This document shows, piece by piece, positions 1 through 9,375 of a stretch of DNA of 64,000 nt. The notes under the pieces are model-generated. The model did not search any database and was not told the origin of the DNA. It worked only from the letters and a program-made list of their open reading frames with translations. A program made the translations under genes and the position numbers. The first letter of the stretch is position 1; every line of letters begins with the position of its first letter. This stretch comes from Candidatus Eisenbacteria bacterium (GTDB taxonomy: Bacteria > Eisenbacteria > RBG-16-71-46), in the NCBI GenBank assembly GCA_035712145.1, contig DASTBI010000221.1:35175-99174 (forward strand). Direction: 5' to 3'.

Positions 1-405
1 GACCCGGTTGAACCAGCGCGAAGCGCCATAGGGCGCGAGACCGAGGGACCTCAGCGCTTCGAGGTAGGCGGGCTCGATCGGAAGGTCGAGGTAGTCGACC
101 GAGGCGGCGTGCGCTCGCGCGCGTCTCGCTTTGGCTCGCGGCGATATCGACTGGGCCGCGAGATCGAGCCGGCGCGCCAGGTCGAAGGGCCCCTGCTCTC
201 CCTTGTCGGCGAACTCGATCCAGGCAGAGATCGTGTCCTCGGGGGCGTCCTCCAGCGCCCGAACCAGGCGCGGCTCGACTTTCGAAGCCAACGGCGAGGG
301 AAGCGCCGCCCGCGCCCAGCCGGCTCCGAAAGGAACCGGCGATCCCAGGAGCAGGAACAGGAGCAGGAGCGTGACGAAAGTGACGCCGGGGCAGGAGCTA
401 CGCAT
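1..405 (-). CDS. Secreted subtilase-like protein, N-terminal part (runs off window)
   Basis: The reading frame starts at an ATG whose first base is 405 and stays open for 135 codons to the window edge, so only the N-terminus is visible. Residues 8-33 form a hydrophobic signal peptide rich in Leu. The following stretch (WIEFADKG near residue 64, DLPIEPAYLEALRSLG near residue 110, then SRWFNRV at the edge) looks like the N-terminal region that precedes the catalytic domain in S8 peptidases of FCB-type bacteria. No catalytic residue is inside the window, so the family call is inference from this prodomain-like pattern. It lies 26 nt downstream of the asparaginase gene in the same direction and may be co-transcribed. 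No clear Shine-Dalgarno site precedes the ATG. Confidence 0.6.
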   Translation of the reverse strand, partial: MRSSCPGVTFVTLLLLFLLLGSPVPFGAGWARAALPSPLASKVEPRLVRALEDAPEDTISAWIEFADKGEQGPFDLARRLDLAAQSISPRAKARRARAHAASVDYLDLPIEPAYLEALRSLGLAPYGASRWFNRV

Positions 406-431
406 TCGCGGGGATTATCGCACGCGGGCGG

Positions 432-1448
432 CTAACCGGTGGTGCTCAGCGCCTCCAAGACCGCGGTGAGATGTCCCACCTCGCGGCCGGCGTGACTCTT
501 GAGCACCGGCTCACGTGTCGCGGCGAGGCGCTCCAGGTCGCTTTCGGAGAGCAGGTCGAGGTGTTCGAGGAAGGCCACGATGGCTGGACCGAGCGCCCGT
601 CCCGAGCCATCCCGCACCTTGATCGCCACGCCGAGGCCCCGGCTCGAGCTCCCGATGCACTCGAGCCCTTCGGCTCCGCCCTTGGAAACCAGCTGGCCGC
701 GCGACGCTTGCATGAGCTGTGTGCTGAGGCGCGACGCCCCGCCGACCGCCTGAGGGTAGGCGACCATCGCGGCGCGGATCCGCTGGAGCGCGCGCTCACG
801 AGCGTCGCCCGTCGCCACCGCCGCGGCCAGGCGCGCGTAACCGCGCGCCATGGAGAGAAGCGGAAGCCCGAACACCACGACCCCGCAGTTGTCCGTCCCG
901 GTCAGGATCTCCTCCGCCGGCAGGCCGCAGACTTCGGCCACCGAGCGATGGGCCGCCTGCTGCACCATGTGCTCGGGGCGCTCGTAGCCTTCGACCGGCC
1001 ACCCTTCCGCCCGCGCCAGGGCGAGCATGCCCGCGTGCTTGCCGGAACAGTTGTTGTGGAGCGGCGAGCGCCGCTCGTGATGTGCGCGCACTTCGGCCAG
1101 CGCTTCACGATCGATCGGGTCGTGATATCCGCAGGCCAGGTGCGAGGGGAGGAGATCGATCCGCTCGAGGATCTCGGTCACCAGCCGGCGATGATATTCG
1201 CTGCCGGTGTGCGAGGCGGCCATTACTGCGAGGTGCTCGTCCGAGAAGCCCCATCGGTCGGCGTGCCCGCGCTCGACGAGCGCCAGCAGCTGGAACGGCT
1301 TGGCCGAGGATCGGAAGGAGGTGATCAGCCGCGGCTCGGCGGTCGCCGCGAGGACCCGGCCCTCGACGTCGGCCACGGCGGCTTCGATCCTGTGGCGCGA
1401 TTCGACAATAGCGCCACGCCCCACCTGGACCTCGAGCGTGACCGTCAT
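432..1448 (-). CDS. Asparaginase II family protein (Rhizobium ReAV-like)
   Basis: The product (338 aa) matches the asparaginase II family, which hydrolyses L-asparagine to aspartate and ammonia and is unrelated to the classical E. coli enzymes. Both SxxK-like signatures are present: RSSAK at residues 46-50 and NNCSGKHAGM at about 132-141. In the characterised Rhizobium etli enzyme a Cys, a Lys and a second Cys bind zinc; the equivalents here are Cys134, Lys137 and Cys188 (in TDNCGVV). No signal peptide is seen, so it is probably cytoplasmic. GGGAG lies 8 nt before the ATG. It follows the 14-repeat secreted protein gene by 15 nt and precedes the partial subtilase-like gene. Length is normal for the family. 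Confidence in the family is high; physiological substrate is inferred. Confidence 0.88.
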   Translation of the reverse strand: MTVTLEVQVGRGAIVESRHRIEAAVADVEGRVLAATAEPRLITSFRSSAKPFQLLALVERGHADRWGFSDEHLAVMAASHTGSEYHRRLVTEILERIDLLPSHLACGYHDPIDREALAEVRAHHERRSPLHNNCSGKHAGMLALARAEGWPVEGYERPEHMVQQAAHRSVAEVCGLPAEEILTGTDNCGVVVFGLPLLSMARGYARLAAAVATGDARERALQRIRAAMVAYPQAVGGASRLSTQLMQASRGQLVSKGGAEGLECIGSSSRGLGVAIKVRDGSGRALGPAIVAFLEHLDLLSESDLERLAATREPVLKSHAGREVGHLTAVLEALSTTG

Positions 1449-1463
1449 GGACGCGGCTCCCCG

Positions 1464-4400
1464 TCAGCGGATGACGATGAAGCGATCCTGCTTGAAGAAG
1501 TCCGTCGCTTCGACGCGATAGATGTAGATCCCGGAGCTGACGTCCCGACCCTGGCCGTTCTTGAGGTTCCAGCGCTCGAAGTCCCGCACCGGATCGTTGT
1601 GCTCGAGGATGGCCACCAGGTCCCCGGCCACGGTGTAGATCCGGATCTTGGCCTGGGTCGGCAGGTTGATGAAGTGGACTTCGTGACCACCCGGGGTGTC
1701 CCAGACTTCGCTGGCCCGGAATGGATTGGGGACCACCGAGACCTTCTGCAGATCCTGCTTCGGTCCGACCGTGGGCTCGACGGGGCCGGTCACGTTGCGC
1801 GCCTTGTGGTTGAGATTGGGACACGAGGAGCGCTGAATCTCGACGCAGGCGATCGCGTCGTTGAGATGCATGTCGAGGTAGTCGTTGCTCAGGATGTTCC
1901 GGCCCTCGTAAGTGATCGCGTACCAGGTGCGGAAGCCGTCGTGCGGGCCCGGTGGAGGCATCAGGACGATGATGGAGTCTCCGGGGGAATAGCACTGGCC
2001 CATGCTGTCACGCCGGCATCGCTTGAAGAACGCGCCGCTCGAGTCGGGATCCACGAACGTCGCCACCCGCTGGGGGAGCGGAGTGCTCAGGTCGATCCTC
2101 GGGAAGTGCCACATGGTCAGCGAGTCGGACGGGTTGACGCTGAAGCGGCGGATCAGCTCCATACGCGTGGTGTCGGGCGAATAGAACACGCGGTAGATGC
2201 GATACCCGCCGAAGTCGGGGCGAGACTCCATCATCGGATCGCGAAGCCAGCGGAGCGTCGTCGTCCGCGCACGGGCCTGGATGACGGAATCGGCGCCTTG
2301 AGGCCGGAATGCCCCCGGGTAGGCCCACAACGCGATATCCGGGTAGTGCTGGGTGGCAAGCTTGAGGTCGGCGTTGGTGACATCGAAATACGCGGCCACG
2401 ACGTTGGTCTGATCGTTGATCTTGATGGACGTGAACTGACCGACGTCACCCTGGGTGTCCACGGCTTCCAAGGTCCATTGACCCGCGGTCCGGGAGGCGA
2501 ACTTGAAGTCCCGGGTGGTGACGTCGTAATAGGTGATCCGCGGGTCGCCCGTCGCATCGCCTGGCCGGTAAGGAGAACGGCCGCGAGCCAACGCGAGCGA
2601 CGTGTGCTGGCCGACGTCCGCCGCTCCGTCCACGACCTCGAGCGTCCAGATGGCGCCCGACCGACTCGCATACTTGAGATCACCGTTGGTGACGTCGTAG
2701 TAGCTGATCCGAGGCTCACCCAGGGAATCGAGAGCCAGCGAGGTGAACTGCCCGACGTCGCCGGTACCGTCCACGACTTCCGGCGTCCAGCCTCCGGCCG
2801 CCCCACGGGTGGCGAACTTCAGATCACCCGCGGTCGCGTCGTAATAGCTGACCCGGGCGTCCCCCTGCGCGGAGAGCACGAGCGAGACGTAGCGACCGAC
2901 GTCGCCGGCGGCATCGATGGTCTCGAGCGCCCACGTCGTACCCGTGCGGATCGCGAACTTCAGATCGCCGTTGGTGGCGTCGTAGTAGGCCACTCGCGGA
3001 TCGCCCTGGGCGTTGACCGCGATCGAGGTGAATCGGCCGACATCGCCTCCGCTGTCGATGGTCTCGCGGGACCAGACCCCACCCACCCGGGAAGCCACTT
3101 TGAGGTTGGCCGCGCCGTAGGTGTTGTCCCAGTAGCTGAGGAAGGGATCGCCCTGCGCGCTGAGTGCGAGTGACGTGAACTGGCCGACGTTTCCCCCGTC
3201 GTCCACGATCTCGATGCTCCAGCTGCCGGTGAGGCCCTGGGTCGCGAGCTTGAGGTCCTGCCGCGACGAGTCCCAGTAGCTGATGCGCGGCGTTCCCGCG
3301 CTGATCACCAGCGAGGCATACTGACCCACGTCCCCGGCCGACTCCACGAGCTGCTGGAACCAGGTGCCTGTGCCGACCGTGTCCCTGGCGACTCGGAGGT
3401 TCTGGGTGCTCGCATCCCAATACGCGATCCATGGATCGTCGAAGGCGTCGAGCTGCAGCGAGCTGAACTGCCCGACGTTGCCGGCGCCTTCGACTTGACT
3501 GAGGGTCCAGTAGGCGGTGTCCGGCTGGGGAGCCGGCCTGTCCTCCCGGAGCCAGCGGGCATAGCGCAAGTCCGCGTTGGTGACGTCGAAGTAGCTGATC
3601 CGAGCGTCGCCCAGGGCGTTCAGCGCGAGCGACGTGTACTGTCCCACCGTCGCGAGCGTGTCCGGAATGGTCTCGAGGGTCCATCCGCCTCCGCTCCGGA
3701 CGGCGAGCTTGAGCCGCCCTCTCGTGCGGTCGAAGTAGCTGACATGCGGATTGCCGGAGCCGTCGAGCGCCAGGGACGAGAACTCGCCCACCGTTCCCGC
3801 CGGGTCGACGGTCTCGATCGACCAGGAGCCGCCCGACTTGCGAGCCAGCTTGAGATCGCCATTCGCGGCATCCCAGTAGGTGATGGCCGGGTTGCCGCCT
3901 CCATCGAGCGCGAGCGAGGTGTAGGATCCGACGTCCCCGCCGGCATCCACCGTCTCGATGGTCCACGCGCCTCCGGAACGGCTGGCGTACTTCAGATCGC
4001 CGAGCGACCGATCGTAGTAGCTGACCCGGGGTTCACCCGCGCCGTTCACCTCGATGGACGTGAAGAGCCCGACGTTCCCCACCGTGTCCACGGCTTCGAG
4101 GGACCACACTCCGGCGGTGCGAGCCGCAAGCTTGAGGTCCCCGTTGGTGGCGTCGTAATAGCTGATCCGGACGTCACCGGTCGGCATGGCTGCCAGGGAG
4201 GTGTGCAGGCCGAGCGCCCTGGTGGAGTCTGCGGTCTCCACGGTCCAAACGCCCCCACTGCGCGAAGCAAGATTCAGGTCCTGGCGGACGCCGCCCCAGT
4301 ATCCGATCCGCGGTTCGCCCGCAGAGAGCGCGAGCGATGAGAACTGCCCCACGTTCCCGGAGGATTGGATGGTCTGTGTGACGAACTGCGTGGCGGCGAA

Positions 4401-4472
4401 CGCCGAAGTCGTCCAGATGAGTGCGACGAGCACGACGATTCCTCGCCGGAGCATGTGGGGGCTTCGCTTCAT
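1464..4472 (-). CDS. Secreted 14-repeat protein with FlgD-like C-terminal domain
   Basis: A 1002-aa protein with a signal peptide at residues 1-26 (ending TTSAFA). Residues about 30-720 hold 14 tandem repeats of 46-57 residues. The repeat pattern is V-G-(Q/R/L)-(F/Y)-(T/S)-S-L, then a Gly/Asp-Pro-R-I-(S/T)-Y-(Y/W)-D strand, then N-x-D-L-K-(L/Y/F)-A, then a W-(S/T)-x-E-x-(V/I)-D strand, which suggests a beta-propeller or beta-solenoid. A linker region follows, then a terminal FlgD-Ig-like domain containing VVPNPFRASE, KIRIYTVAGDLV and SSGIYIYRVEATD. In FCB bacteria such C-terminal domains often mark exported cell-surface proteins. GGAG lies 7 nt before the ATG. The ligand is unknown. Repeats 6 and 13 carry insertions; repeat 14 is degenerate. 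Confidence 0.8.
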   Translation of the reverse strand: MKRSPHMLRRGIVVLVALIWTTSAFAATQFVTQTIQSSGNVGQFSSLALSAGEPRIGYWGGVRQDLNLASRSGGVWTVETADSTRALGLHTSLAAMPTGDVRISYYDATNGDLKLAARTAGVWSLEAVDTVGNVGLFTSIEVNGAGEPRVSYYDRSLGDLKYASRSGGAWTIETVDAGGDVGSYTSLALDGGGNPAITYWDAANGDLKLARKSGGSWSIETVDPAGTVGEFSSLALDGSGNPHVSYFDRTRGRLKLAVRSGGGWTLETIPDTLATVGQYTSLALNALGDARISYFDVTNADLRYARWLREDRPAPQPDTAYWTLSQVEGAGNVGQFSSLQLDAFDDPWIAYWDASTQNLRVARDTVGTGTWFQQLVESAGDVGQYASLVISAGTPRISYWDSSRQDLKLATQGLTGSWSIEIVDDGGNVGQFTSLALSAQGDPFLSYWDNTYGAANLKVASRVGGVWSRETIDSGGDVGRFTSIAVNAQGDPRVAYYDATNGDLKFAIRTGTTWALETIDAAGDVGRYVSLVLSAQGDARVSYYDATAGDLKFATRGAAGGWTPEVVDGTGDVGQFTSLALDSLGEPRISYYDVTNGDLKYASRSGAIWTLEVVDGAADVGQHTSLALARGRSPYRPGDATGDPRITYYDVTTRDFKFASRTAGQWTLEAVDTQGDVGQFTSIKINDQTNVVAAYFDVTNADLKLATQHYPDIALWAYPGAFRPQGADSVIQARARTTTLRWLRDPMMESRPDFGGYRIYRVFYSPDTTRMELIRRFSVNPSDSLTMWHFPRIDLSTPLPQRVATFVDPDSSGAFFKRCRRDSMGQCYSPGDSIIVLMPPPGPHDGFRTWYAITYEGRNILSNDYLDMHLNDAIACVEIQRSSCPNLNHKARNVTGPVEPTVGPKQDLQKVSVVPNPFRASEVWDTPGGHEVHFINLPTQAKIRIYTVAGDLVAILEHNDPVRDFERWNLKNGQGRDVSSGIYIYRVEATDFFKQDRFIVIR

Positions 4473-4567
4473 CGTGGGCTCCAGGACACGGTCTGAACTC
4501 GTGGAATCGAAATCAGAGACGGTGCTCCCGTCCGGCCGGGCGGGGCTTACCGATCCGTACGCGCCGC

Positions 4568-4590
4568 GCGCCGGCCGTGTGGGCCGGCGC
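4568..4590 (-). terminator. GC-rich hairpin between two secreted-protein genes
   Basis: GCGCCGGCC at 4568-4576 pairs perfectly with GGCCGGCGC at 4582-4590 around a 5-nt loop. It lies downstream of the lipoprotein gene ending at 4629 and upstream of the gene starting at 4472. No U-tract follows on the minus strand, so it may be a transcript 3'-end structure or an attenuator, not a classical intrinsic terminator. Confidence 0.35.
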
Positions 4591-4628
4591 CTTGGCGAAC
4601 GGGAGGCTGGCGGGCGCGCGTGAGCCGG

Positions 4629-7184
4629 TCATCGGCGGAGCGGCGCCGCGGCCGTTCTGGACTTCGCGATCGGAGTCGCCGTCGTGGTCCCTGCCGCGCT
4701 CACCGCACGGGCCGGGACCGGCCCGTTGAGCCCGCGCGCACCCGCCGGCGGGGGCGGGAACCCGAAGATCTCCTGCATCACGAAGTCGACCAGCTCGATC
4801 ACCTGCCTGCGCTGGAAGTACCAGAGCGGGAAGCCGCTGAACACCATCTGGGGCGTCTGCCTCCCATGGTAATAGGTCATCACCGGCAGCTGCGCGGGCA
4901 TCGAGCCCCCGATCGCGGCGTAGAGCGTATCGAGCGTCGACTCTTCACGGAAGACGTTGGGATCCTGATCCATGTCCTCCCAGATGAAGTTGGGGGGCGA
5001 TGATTGCCCCGCGACGCGGCCGATGTACTCCGCCGGATAGCTGGATACGAGGTAGAACGAATTGCAGAACCTCTGCGACGGCGGCGGGTCCGACAAACAC
5101 GTCCGAGGGCTCAGCACCGACATGCTGACGCGCGGGTTGTTCACCAGCCTGCCGTAGTTGGGCATGCCGAGGTCAGCGTCCATCCCGTGGCCCGACCAGT
5201 TCCGACCGATCGAGTAGGTCGAGCCCCACTCGGGAGGCGACCAGTCCGGAGTATTGATCAGCGCCTGGCGCGCGGGCGCGATGGCGACCGATGACTGCCA
5301 ATGCGCGAAGTCGAACATGAAGCGCCCAGGAACCAGCTCGAGATCGATGTTGGTCCAGTCGTTCGGCGGCGTGTTACGCCGTCCCCAGTTGATCATGGTC
5401 GCGTACACCGCGCCTCCGCCGAACATCCACACCTTGCCCCCCTGCTTGAGGTAGGTCGAGATCGTCGACGGCTGCCCCGGCTGGCTCATGAAACGCAGTG
5501 AGGTGGTGGGGGCGAACAGCTCCAGGGGTGATCCCGTGTAGGTGGCGCCGGTGTCGTCGGTATACCAGATGACGACCTTGTAGCGTCCCAGACGGGCGAG
5601 CGGAACGATCCCCGAGAGGATCCCGCGCGTGGTCAGCGTGTCCTGGGGATCGAACGGATACCCGTTGAAGATCCCCGGCGTGCTGAGCGTTGGAGTGGGA
5701 GCCGGAAGACCATCAGGACTGCCGGGGTACCCCCTCCATGGATATCCGCCCCTGGCGAAGAAGAACGTGTCCAGCTCCGCGGACGTCGGCCAGGTGCCGC
5801 GCGGCGGCTCGTAGGTGTTCGTCGTCGGACTCTTCGCGTCGGGCGACAGACGCGTGTCATCGACGAACAGGAGTGGTTTGTCGAGCGTGGCCCGCACGAC
5901 GGTGAACCGCACGATGCCGAGGCTTCGGAGGCCGTTGTTGTCCTCGGCTTCGATGAAGAAGAGGTGGTCGGGTGAAGGCTCGATGTCGAAAGGCCCCACG
6001 CAGGCGGTGATCGTGTTGAGGCTGTAGGCGCTCCAGTGGTACCAGTCCTTGAGCTCATCGGTTCTCGGCGTCTCGTCGGTCAGGTCCTGGAGGTCGAGCA
6101 CCCAGCGATATCGGCGGATGTTCGCGCCCTCGGGTGGAATCGCGAACCAGTAGATGCAGAACTGCTGTCCCTCCGGGACCTCGACGTTCACGTAGCGGCT
6201 GGGGTCGTTGGCGTAGCCGCCGGTGTCGTAGCAGTAGTTGAAGAACTCGTTGCCCATGCAGATCTGGGGACCGAGCGTGCCGGCGTACGTGACCGCGAAG
6301 CGCAACACGTTCGACCCGCGCACGAAGTTCGGGTCGTAGGCGCCGGCTTCGTCGAATCCCGTCACGGCGAAGAGGTAGAGCTGGTCCGGAACCAGGTTGG
6401 TGTACTGGACCTCGGTGGTGTCCGCGCTGCTCGAGTCCCACACGGTGCAGGTCGGACACTTCTCGGATGGCCCGAACGTCGGCGCATACATCCAGCGCAG
6501 GAAGCGGGGCTCCGACCAGACGTGAGCGACGAAGTCCTCGATCTCCGGGAAGTCCGGGTTCTTCTTGCCGAACAGCCGGTAGCGGTACTTCACCGGCTTG
6601 GCCGTGAACTGGCCGTCCGGATCGATGCCGCGCCAGGCGATGCGCACCACCGGAGTGACGATGGGCGTGAATACGGAGTTGGGAGAAGGCGACTCGATGA
6701 ACACCTGGGGGGCCACGGTGTACGAGAAGAACGTGCGCCACACGGGCGTCGAGAGGGCGCCCTTGTCGTCGACGGCGGCGATGGCGAAGGTGTGGAAGTC
6801 GGTGGCGTTGAGGTAGTCCGATGCCGCCGACTCCGGCGTCGTCGCGCGGAAGAAGATGATCTCCTCGTTCTTGTTCGTGGGAGACCAGATCGGCAGTCCT
6901 TGGTCGTTCTTGAGCGCGAGTTCGACGCTGTCCGGCCTCGGTGGGTCGACCGAGATGACGAAGTGATCCACGCGACCGTCCGGATCGTAGCCCACCCAGT
7001 TCATGCGGTAGGCATAGAAGTACGGATCCGAAGAGCTGGCCCGGATCGGCGCCTGGGTGAGGCGGACCTCCGGCGGCAGGTTGTCGCGGAAGACCGTGTC
7101 CACCGACTTCGAACACCCCGCGGCACCCAGGGCTGAAAGCCCCAGGACCACCTGGTACGTCAGGGTCCAGAGCTTGTTCTTCAT
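4629..7184 (-). CDS. Large lipoprotein with fibronectin-like segments
   Basis: The start chosen is the ATG at 7184 because AGGAG precedes it and the product (851 aa) then begins with a lipoprotein signal (MKNKLWTLTYQ...GAAGC). The ATG overlaps the TGA of the preceding lipoprotein gene (ATGA), so translation is probably coupled. The N-terminal half contains segments that mention-by-pattern Ig/fibronectin strands (VDHFVISVDPP, FAIAAVDDKGALSTPVWRTF, YTNLVPDQLYLFAVTGFDEAG). Around residues 480-700 lies an alpha/beta region (LLFVDDTR, YKVVIWYTDDTG, YLKQGGKVWMFGGGA) resembling the Rossmann-like GATase-type domains found in secreted FCB proteins. No catalytic residues could be assigned. An earlier in-frame start adds 59 unlikely residues. 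Function unknown; envelope location inferred from the lipobox. Confidence 0.8.
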   Translation of the reverse strand: MKNKLWTLTYQVVLGLSALGAAGCSKSVDTVFRDNLPPEVRLTQAPIRASSSDPYFYAYRMNWVGYDPDGRVDHFVISVDPPRPDSVELALKNDQGLPIWSPTNKNEEIIFFRATTPESAASDYLNATDFHTFAIAAVDDKGALSTPVWRTFFSYTVAPQVFIESPSPNSVFTPIVTPVVRIAWRGIDPDGQFTAKPVKYRYRLFGKKNPDFPEIEDFVAHVWSEPRFLRWMYAPTFGPSEKCPTCTVWDSSSADTTEVQYTNLVPDQLYLFAVTGFDEAGAYDPNFVRGSNVLRFAVTYAGTLGPQICMGNEFFNYCYDTGGYANDPSRYVNVEVPEGQQFCIYWFAIPPEGANIRRYRWVLDLQDLTDETPRTDELKDWYHWSAYSLNTITACVGPFDIEPSPDHLFFIEAEDNNGLRSLGIVRFTVVRATLDKPLLFVDDTRLSPDAKSPTTNTYEPPRGTWPTSAELDTFFFARGGYPWRGYPGSPDGLPAPTPTLSTPGIFNGYPFDPQDTLTTRGILSGIVPLARLGRYKVVIWYTDDTGATYTGSPLELFAPTTSLRFMSQPGQPSTISTYLKQGGKVWMFGGGAVYATMINWGRRNTPPNDWTNIDLELVPGRFMFDFAHWQSSVAIAPARQALINTPDWSPPEWGSTYSIGRNWSGHGMDADLGMPNYGRLVNNPRVSMSVLSPRTCLSDPPPSQRFCNSFYLVSSYPAEYIGRVAGQSSPPNFIWEDMDQDPNVFREESTLDTLYAAIGGSMPAQLPVMTYYHGRQTPQMVFSGFPLWYFQRRQVIELVDFVMQEIFGFPPPPAGARGLNGPVPARAVSAAGTTTATPIAKSRTAAAPLRR

Positions 7185-9256
7185 GGCTTCGCTCCTACTG
7201 GGTGTAGCTCGTCTGAACCCGGTCGGCTCGTATCGAGAGAAGAGGATTGGGTGGACCCCGCCTTCGCGTAATAGATGGGGATCCGCAACGTCACGCACCG
7301 TCCCGTCCCCGGGACCTCTTCGCACTGCTCGCAATCGCACAGCTCGATCTCGAGCGTACAAGGCCCCCCGGCGAGGAAGGATGGCACGAGCAGAGTGATG
7401 TTCTGTTGATTCACGTAGGCGTGGTTGTCCACGAAGGTCAGGGGAGCGCCCTGGAGGTCCTGGCCGATGACCTTCAGTTTCGTCCGTAACATGATGTTGG
7501 GGCTCGGGCCGCCGGGCGGCGTGTTGCTTCCGGGCAGAAACGGGTCGGTGTCTCCGGCGATGATGCGCAGATCCCAGAGGAGCGAGGTGAAGGTATCGAC
7601 GACCGCCGTGCGGGGCCGGAACAAGGGATGCCCGGTCTCGAAGTACGGCGGCTTATCGACGTAGAAGGCCATGACCAGAGGGCGGAGAGCCTGCTCTGCC
7701 GGAGTTGCCGTGCCGTTCTCGACCCGGGTCACGAGGTCGCGTCCATCCGTCACTCTTCGGTCACGATCTCCGTCGGCATCCTCCGCCTGCATGACGACGA
7801 AGGCCCGACCCGCCTGGAAGATCGGATGATAACCCGCGATCCGCTGAAGGTTGAATACATCGTTGGGGTCGTAGATCGGGTAGAGCCCGCTCAAGGCGGT
7901 ACGGCTGGGCTGATTCCCGGGCGTCAGCGACATGGTCACGACCGACTTGAAGCCGATGGGTGAGCCGTTGGCGGGCCCGGGCACCAGAACCGGCCCGTCC
8001 TGGGCGATGAACTCCGGGAACTTGTAGTTCCCATCATCGTCCTTGTCCCGCATGATCGGATTCACCTTCACCGCGTATCTCGAATCCTTGTCGTAGCCGC
8101 CCCCATGGATCACCAGCCACGAGTTGAGGTGGACCGTGTCCCCCTCTTGCCGGACCCAGACCGTGTCCTTCCAGATCTCCAGGAACGTCCGCCGGCTCGT
8201 CCGAGATGCCGGGAGGATGAAGGTCGAGTCCTGGCTCATCAGACTGCCCTGGATCGGCCCCTGCAAATGGCCGCCGAAGAGCGTCGTGTAGCGCTCGCCG
8301 TTGGGCTTGCTGAAGAACGAGGGACTGTTGCGATCGGGCCCGGACCACCAGGTGTCCGGCGAGTAATTGAGCTGGAAGCGGCGCGTGCTGTCCCGTGTGC
8401 CGAACGCCTGATCGACCGCGCGCAGCACGAAGATCTTCCGGCCTGGCGCCGGGGGGATGGTGTCGCTGGGCGGGATTCCGTCGTTGTAGGTGACCTCGGT
8501 GACCTCGGGGCCGACCTCGATGAACCGGGGCTCATCGAGCTTGTAGCGAAAGCCCGTGACCACCGTCTGCGCGATCTGGACCTCGCCATGCCACTTGATG
8601 CGGATGGTCGAGCGTGCGGGACAGGTGTCTCGCGGCGTCGGATTCTGAATGTTGTCCACGTCGGTGACGTATACGGTGTCCGCTCTGGCGGTCACGCCGC
8701 CCCCCGGGCTGGGGATGTAGATGGTGCCGACGCAGCGGCACTCCTCGATCACCGGGATGGGCGGGAAGCGATCCTGCGAATTGAAGATGAACCGCGCGGG
8801 TGTGGGGTCGGGCTTTCCGAGGTTGTCCACCGAGTAGATGTAGAAGGCGTGCTGGCGGTCGGGGATGTCCTCGGCGACGTTGAAGATGAAGAAACTGTCG
8901 GTCTTGGTCGTGAAGTGGTAGTCCTGCGGCTTCGGACCCGGGAGCTGCGGAAGGAAGGGCTGACCGGGCAATGGCCTGGGAATCGTCTCCACGACGGCCC
9001 AATAGAATCCGGAAACCGCGCCGTCCCTGTCGGATCCCGCCCAATAGACATGGAAGCGGACCGGGATCGTTCCCGGGAACGGGAAACCGATGATCTCCCC
9101 GCGCTCATTCTTGACCGTGATGGTGTCCGACGGTGCCGCGGTGATCCAGGTTTCCGGGGCTTGGTTTCTGTCGATGTTCGGGGTCAGCGGACTCCTGCAT
9201 CCGATTCCCACATATGCCAGCAATAGAAAAAGAACAACCCCGACACGCAAGCGCAT
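7181..9256 (-). CDS. Lipoprotein of unknown function, coupled to the next lipoprotein gene
   Basis: The 691-aa product begins with MRLRVGVVLFLLLAYVGIGC, a lipoprotein signal with Cys20. GGAGG lies 6 nt before the ATG. The body repeats the style of its downstream neighbour: an opening APETWITAAPSDT segment, then a strand W-A-G-S-D-R-D-G-A-V-S-G-F-Y-W-A-V that is typical of Ig/fibronectin-like modules describing a 'DGxVxxF' turn, then a Cys-rich stretch (EECRCVGT near residue 173) and another near the end (CDCEQCEEVPGTGRC). Its stop overlaps the next start (ATGA). The two proteins likely act together at the cell surface. No enzymatic motif was recognised. Confidence 0.78.
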   Translation of the reverse strand: MRLRVGVVLFLLLAYVGIGCRSPLTPNIDRNQAPETWITAAPSDTITVKNERGEIIGFPFPGTIPVRFHVYWAGSDRDGAVSGFYWAVVETIPRPLPGQPFLPQLPGPKPQDYHFTTKTDSFFIFNVAEDIPDRQHAFYIYSVDNLGKPDPTPARFIFNSQDRFPPIPVIEECRCVGTIYIPSPGGGVTARADTVYVTDVDNIQNPTPRDTCPARSTIRIKWHGEVQIAQTVVTGFRYKLDEPRFIEVGPEVTEVTYNDGIPPSDTIPPAPGRKIFVLRAVDQAFGTRDSTRRFQLNYSPDTWWSGPDRNSPSFFSKPNGERYTTLFGGHLQGPIQGSLMSQDSTFILPASRTSRRTFLEIWKDTVWVRQEGDTVHLNSWLVIHGGGYDKDSRYAVKVNPIMRDKDDDGNYKFPEFIAQDGPVLVPGPANGSPIGFKSVVTMSLTPGNQPSRTALSGLYPIYDPNDVFNLQRIAGYHPIFQAGRAFVVMQAEDADGDRDRRVTDGRDLVTRVENGTATPAEQALRPLVMAFYVDKPPYFETGHPLFRPRTAVVDTFTSLLWDLRIIAGDTDPFLPGSNTPPGGPSPNIMLRTKLKVIGQDLQGAPLTFVDNHAYVNQQNITLLVPSFLAGGPCTLEIELCDCEQCEEVPGTGRCVTLRIPIYYAKAGSTQSSSLDTSRPGSDELHPVGAKP

Positions 9257-9297
9257 CAGCGCCCTCCAAAGCCCAGTCTTGTAAAGGGAGTGCTCGA

Positions 9298-9326
9298 AGG
9301 CTATCCGGGCTACAGAGCTCCGTCAA
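9298..9326 (-). promoter_or_regulatory. Putative sigma-70 promoter for the lipoprotein pair
   Basis: On the minus strand TTGACG (9326-9321) is followed after 17 nt by TAGCCT (9303-9298), 42 nt upstream of the ATG at 9256. The same TAGCCT hexamer follows a TTGACA box upstream of the HU gene in this window. Confidence 0.4.
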
Positions 9327-9375
9327 GCCTCAAATGCCCCAATTGGCGGGGTTTGGAGAGGGCTGCGAGGCAGCA

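Noticed and set aside
471..3173. A 900-codon plus-strand open frame
   Set aside because: It lies antisense to asparaginase and the 14-repeat protein, has Arg/Asp/Gly-rich sequence without recognisable domains, and is the expected shadow of GC-rich codons.
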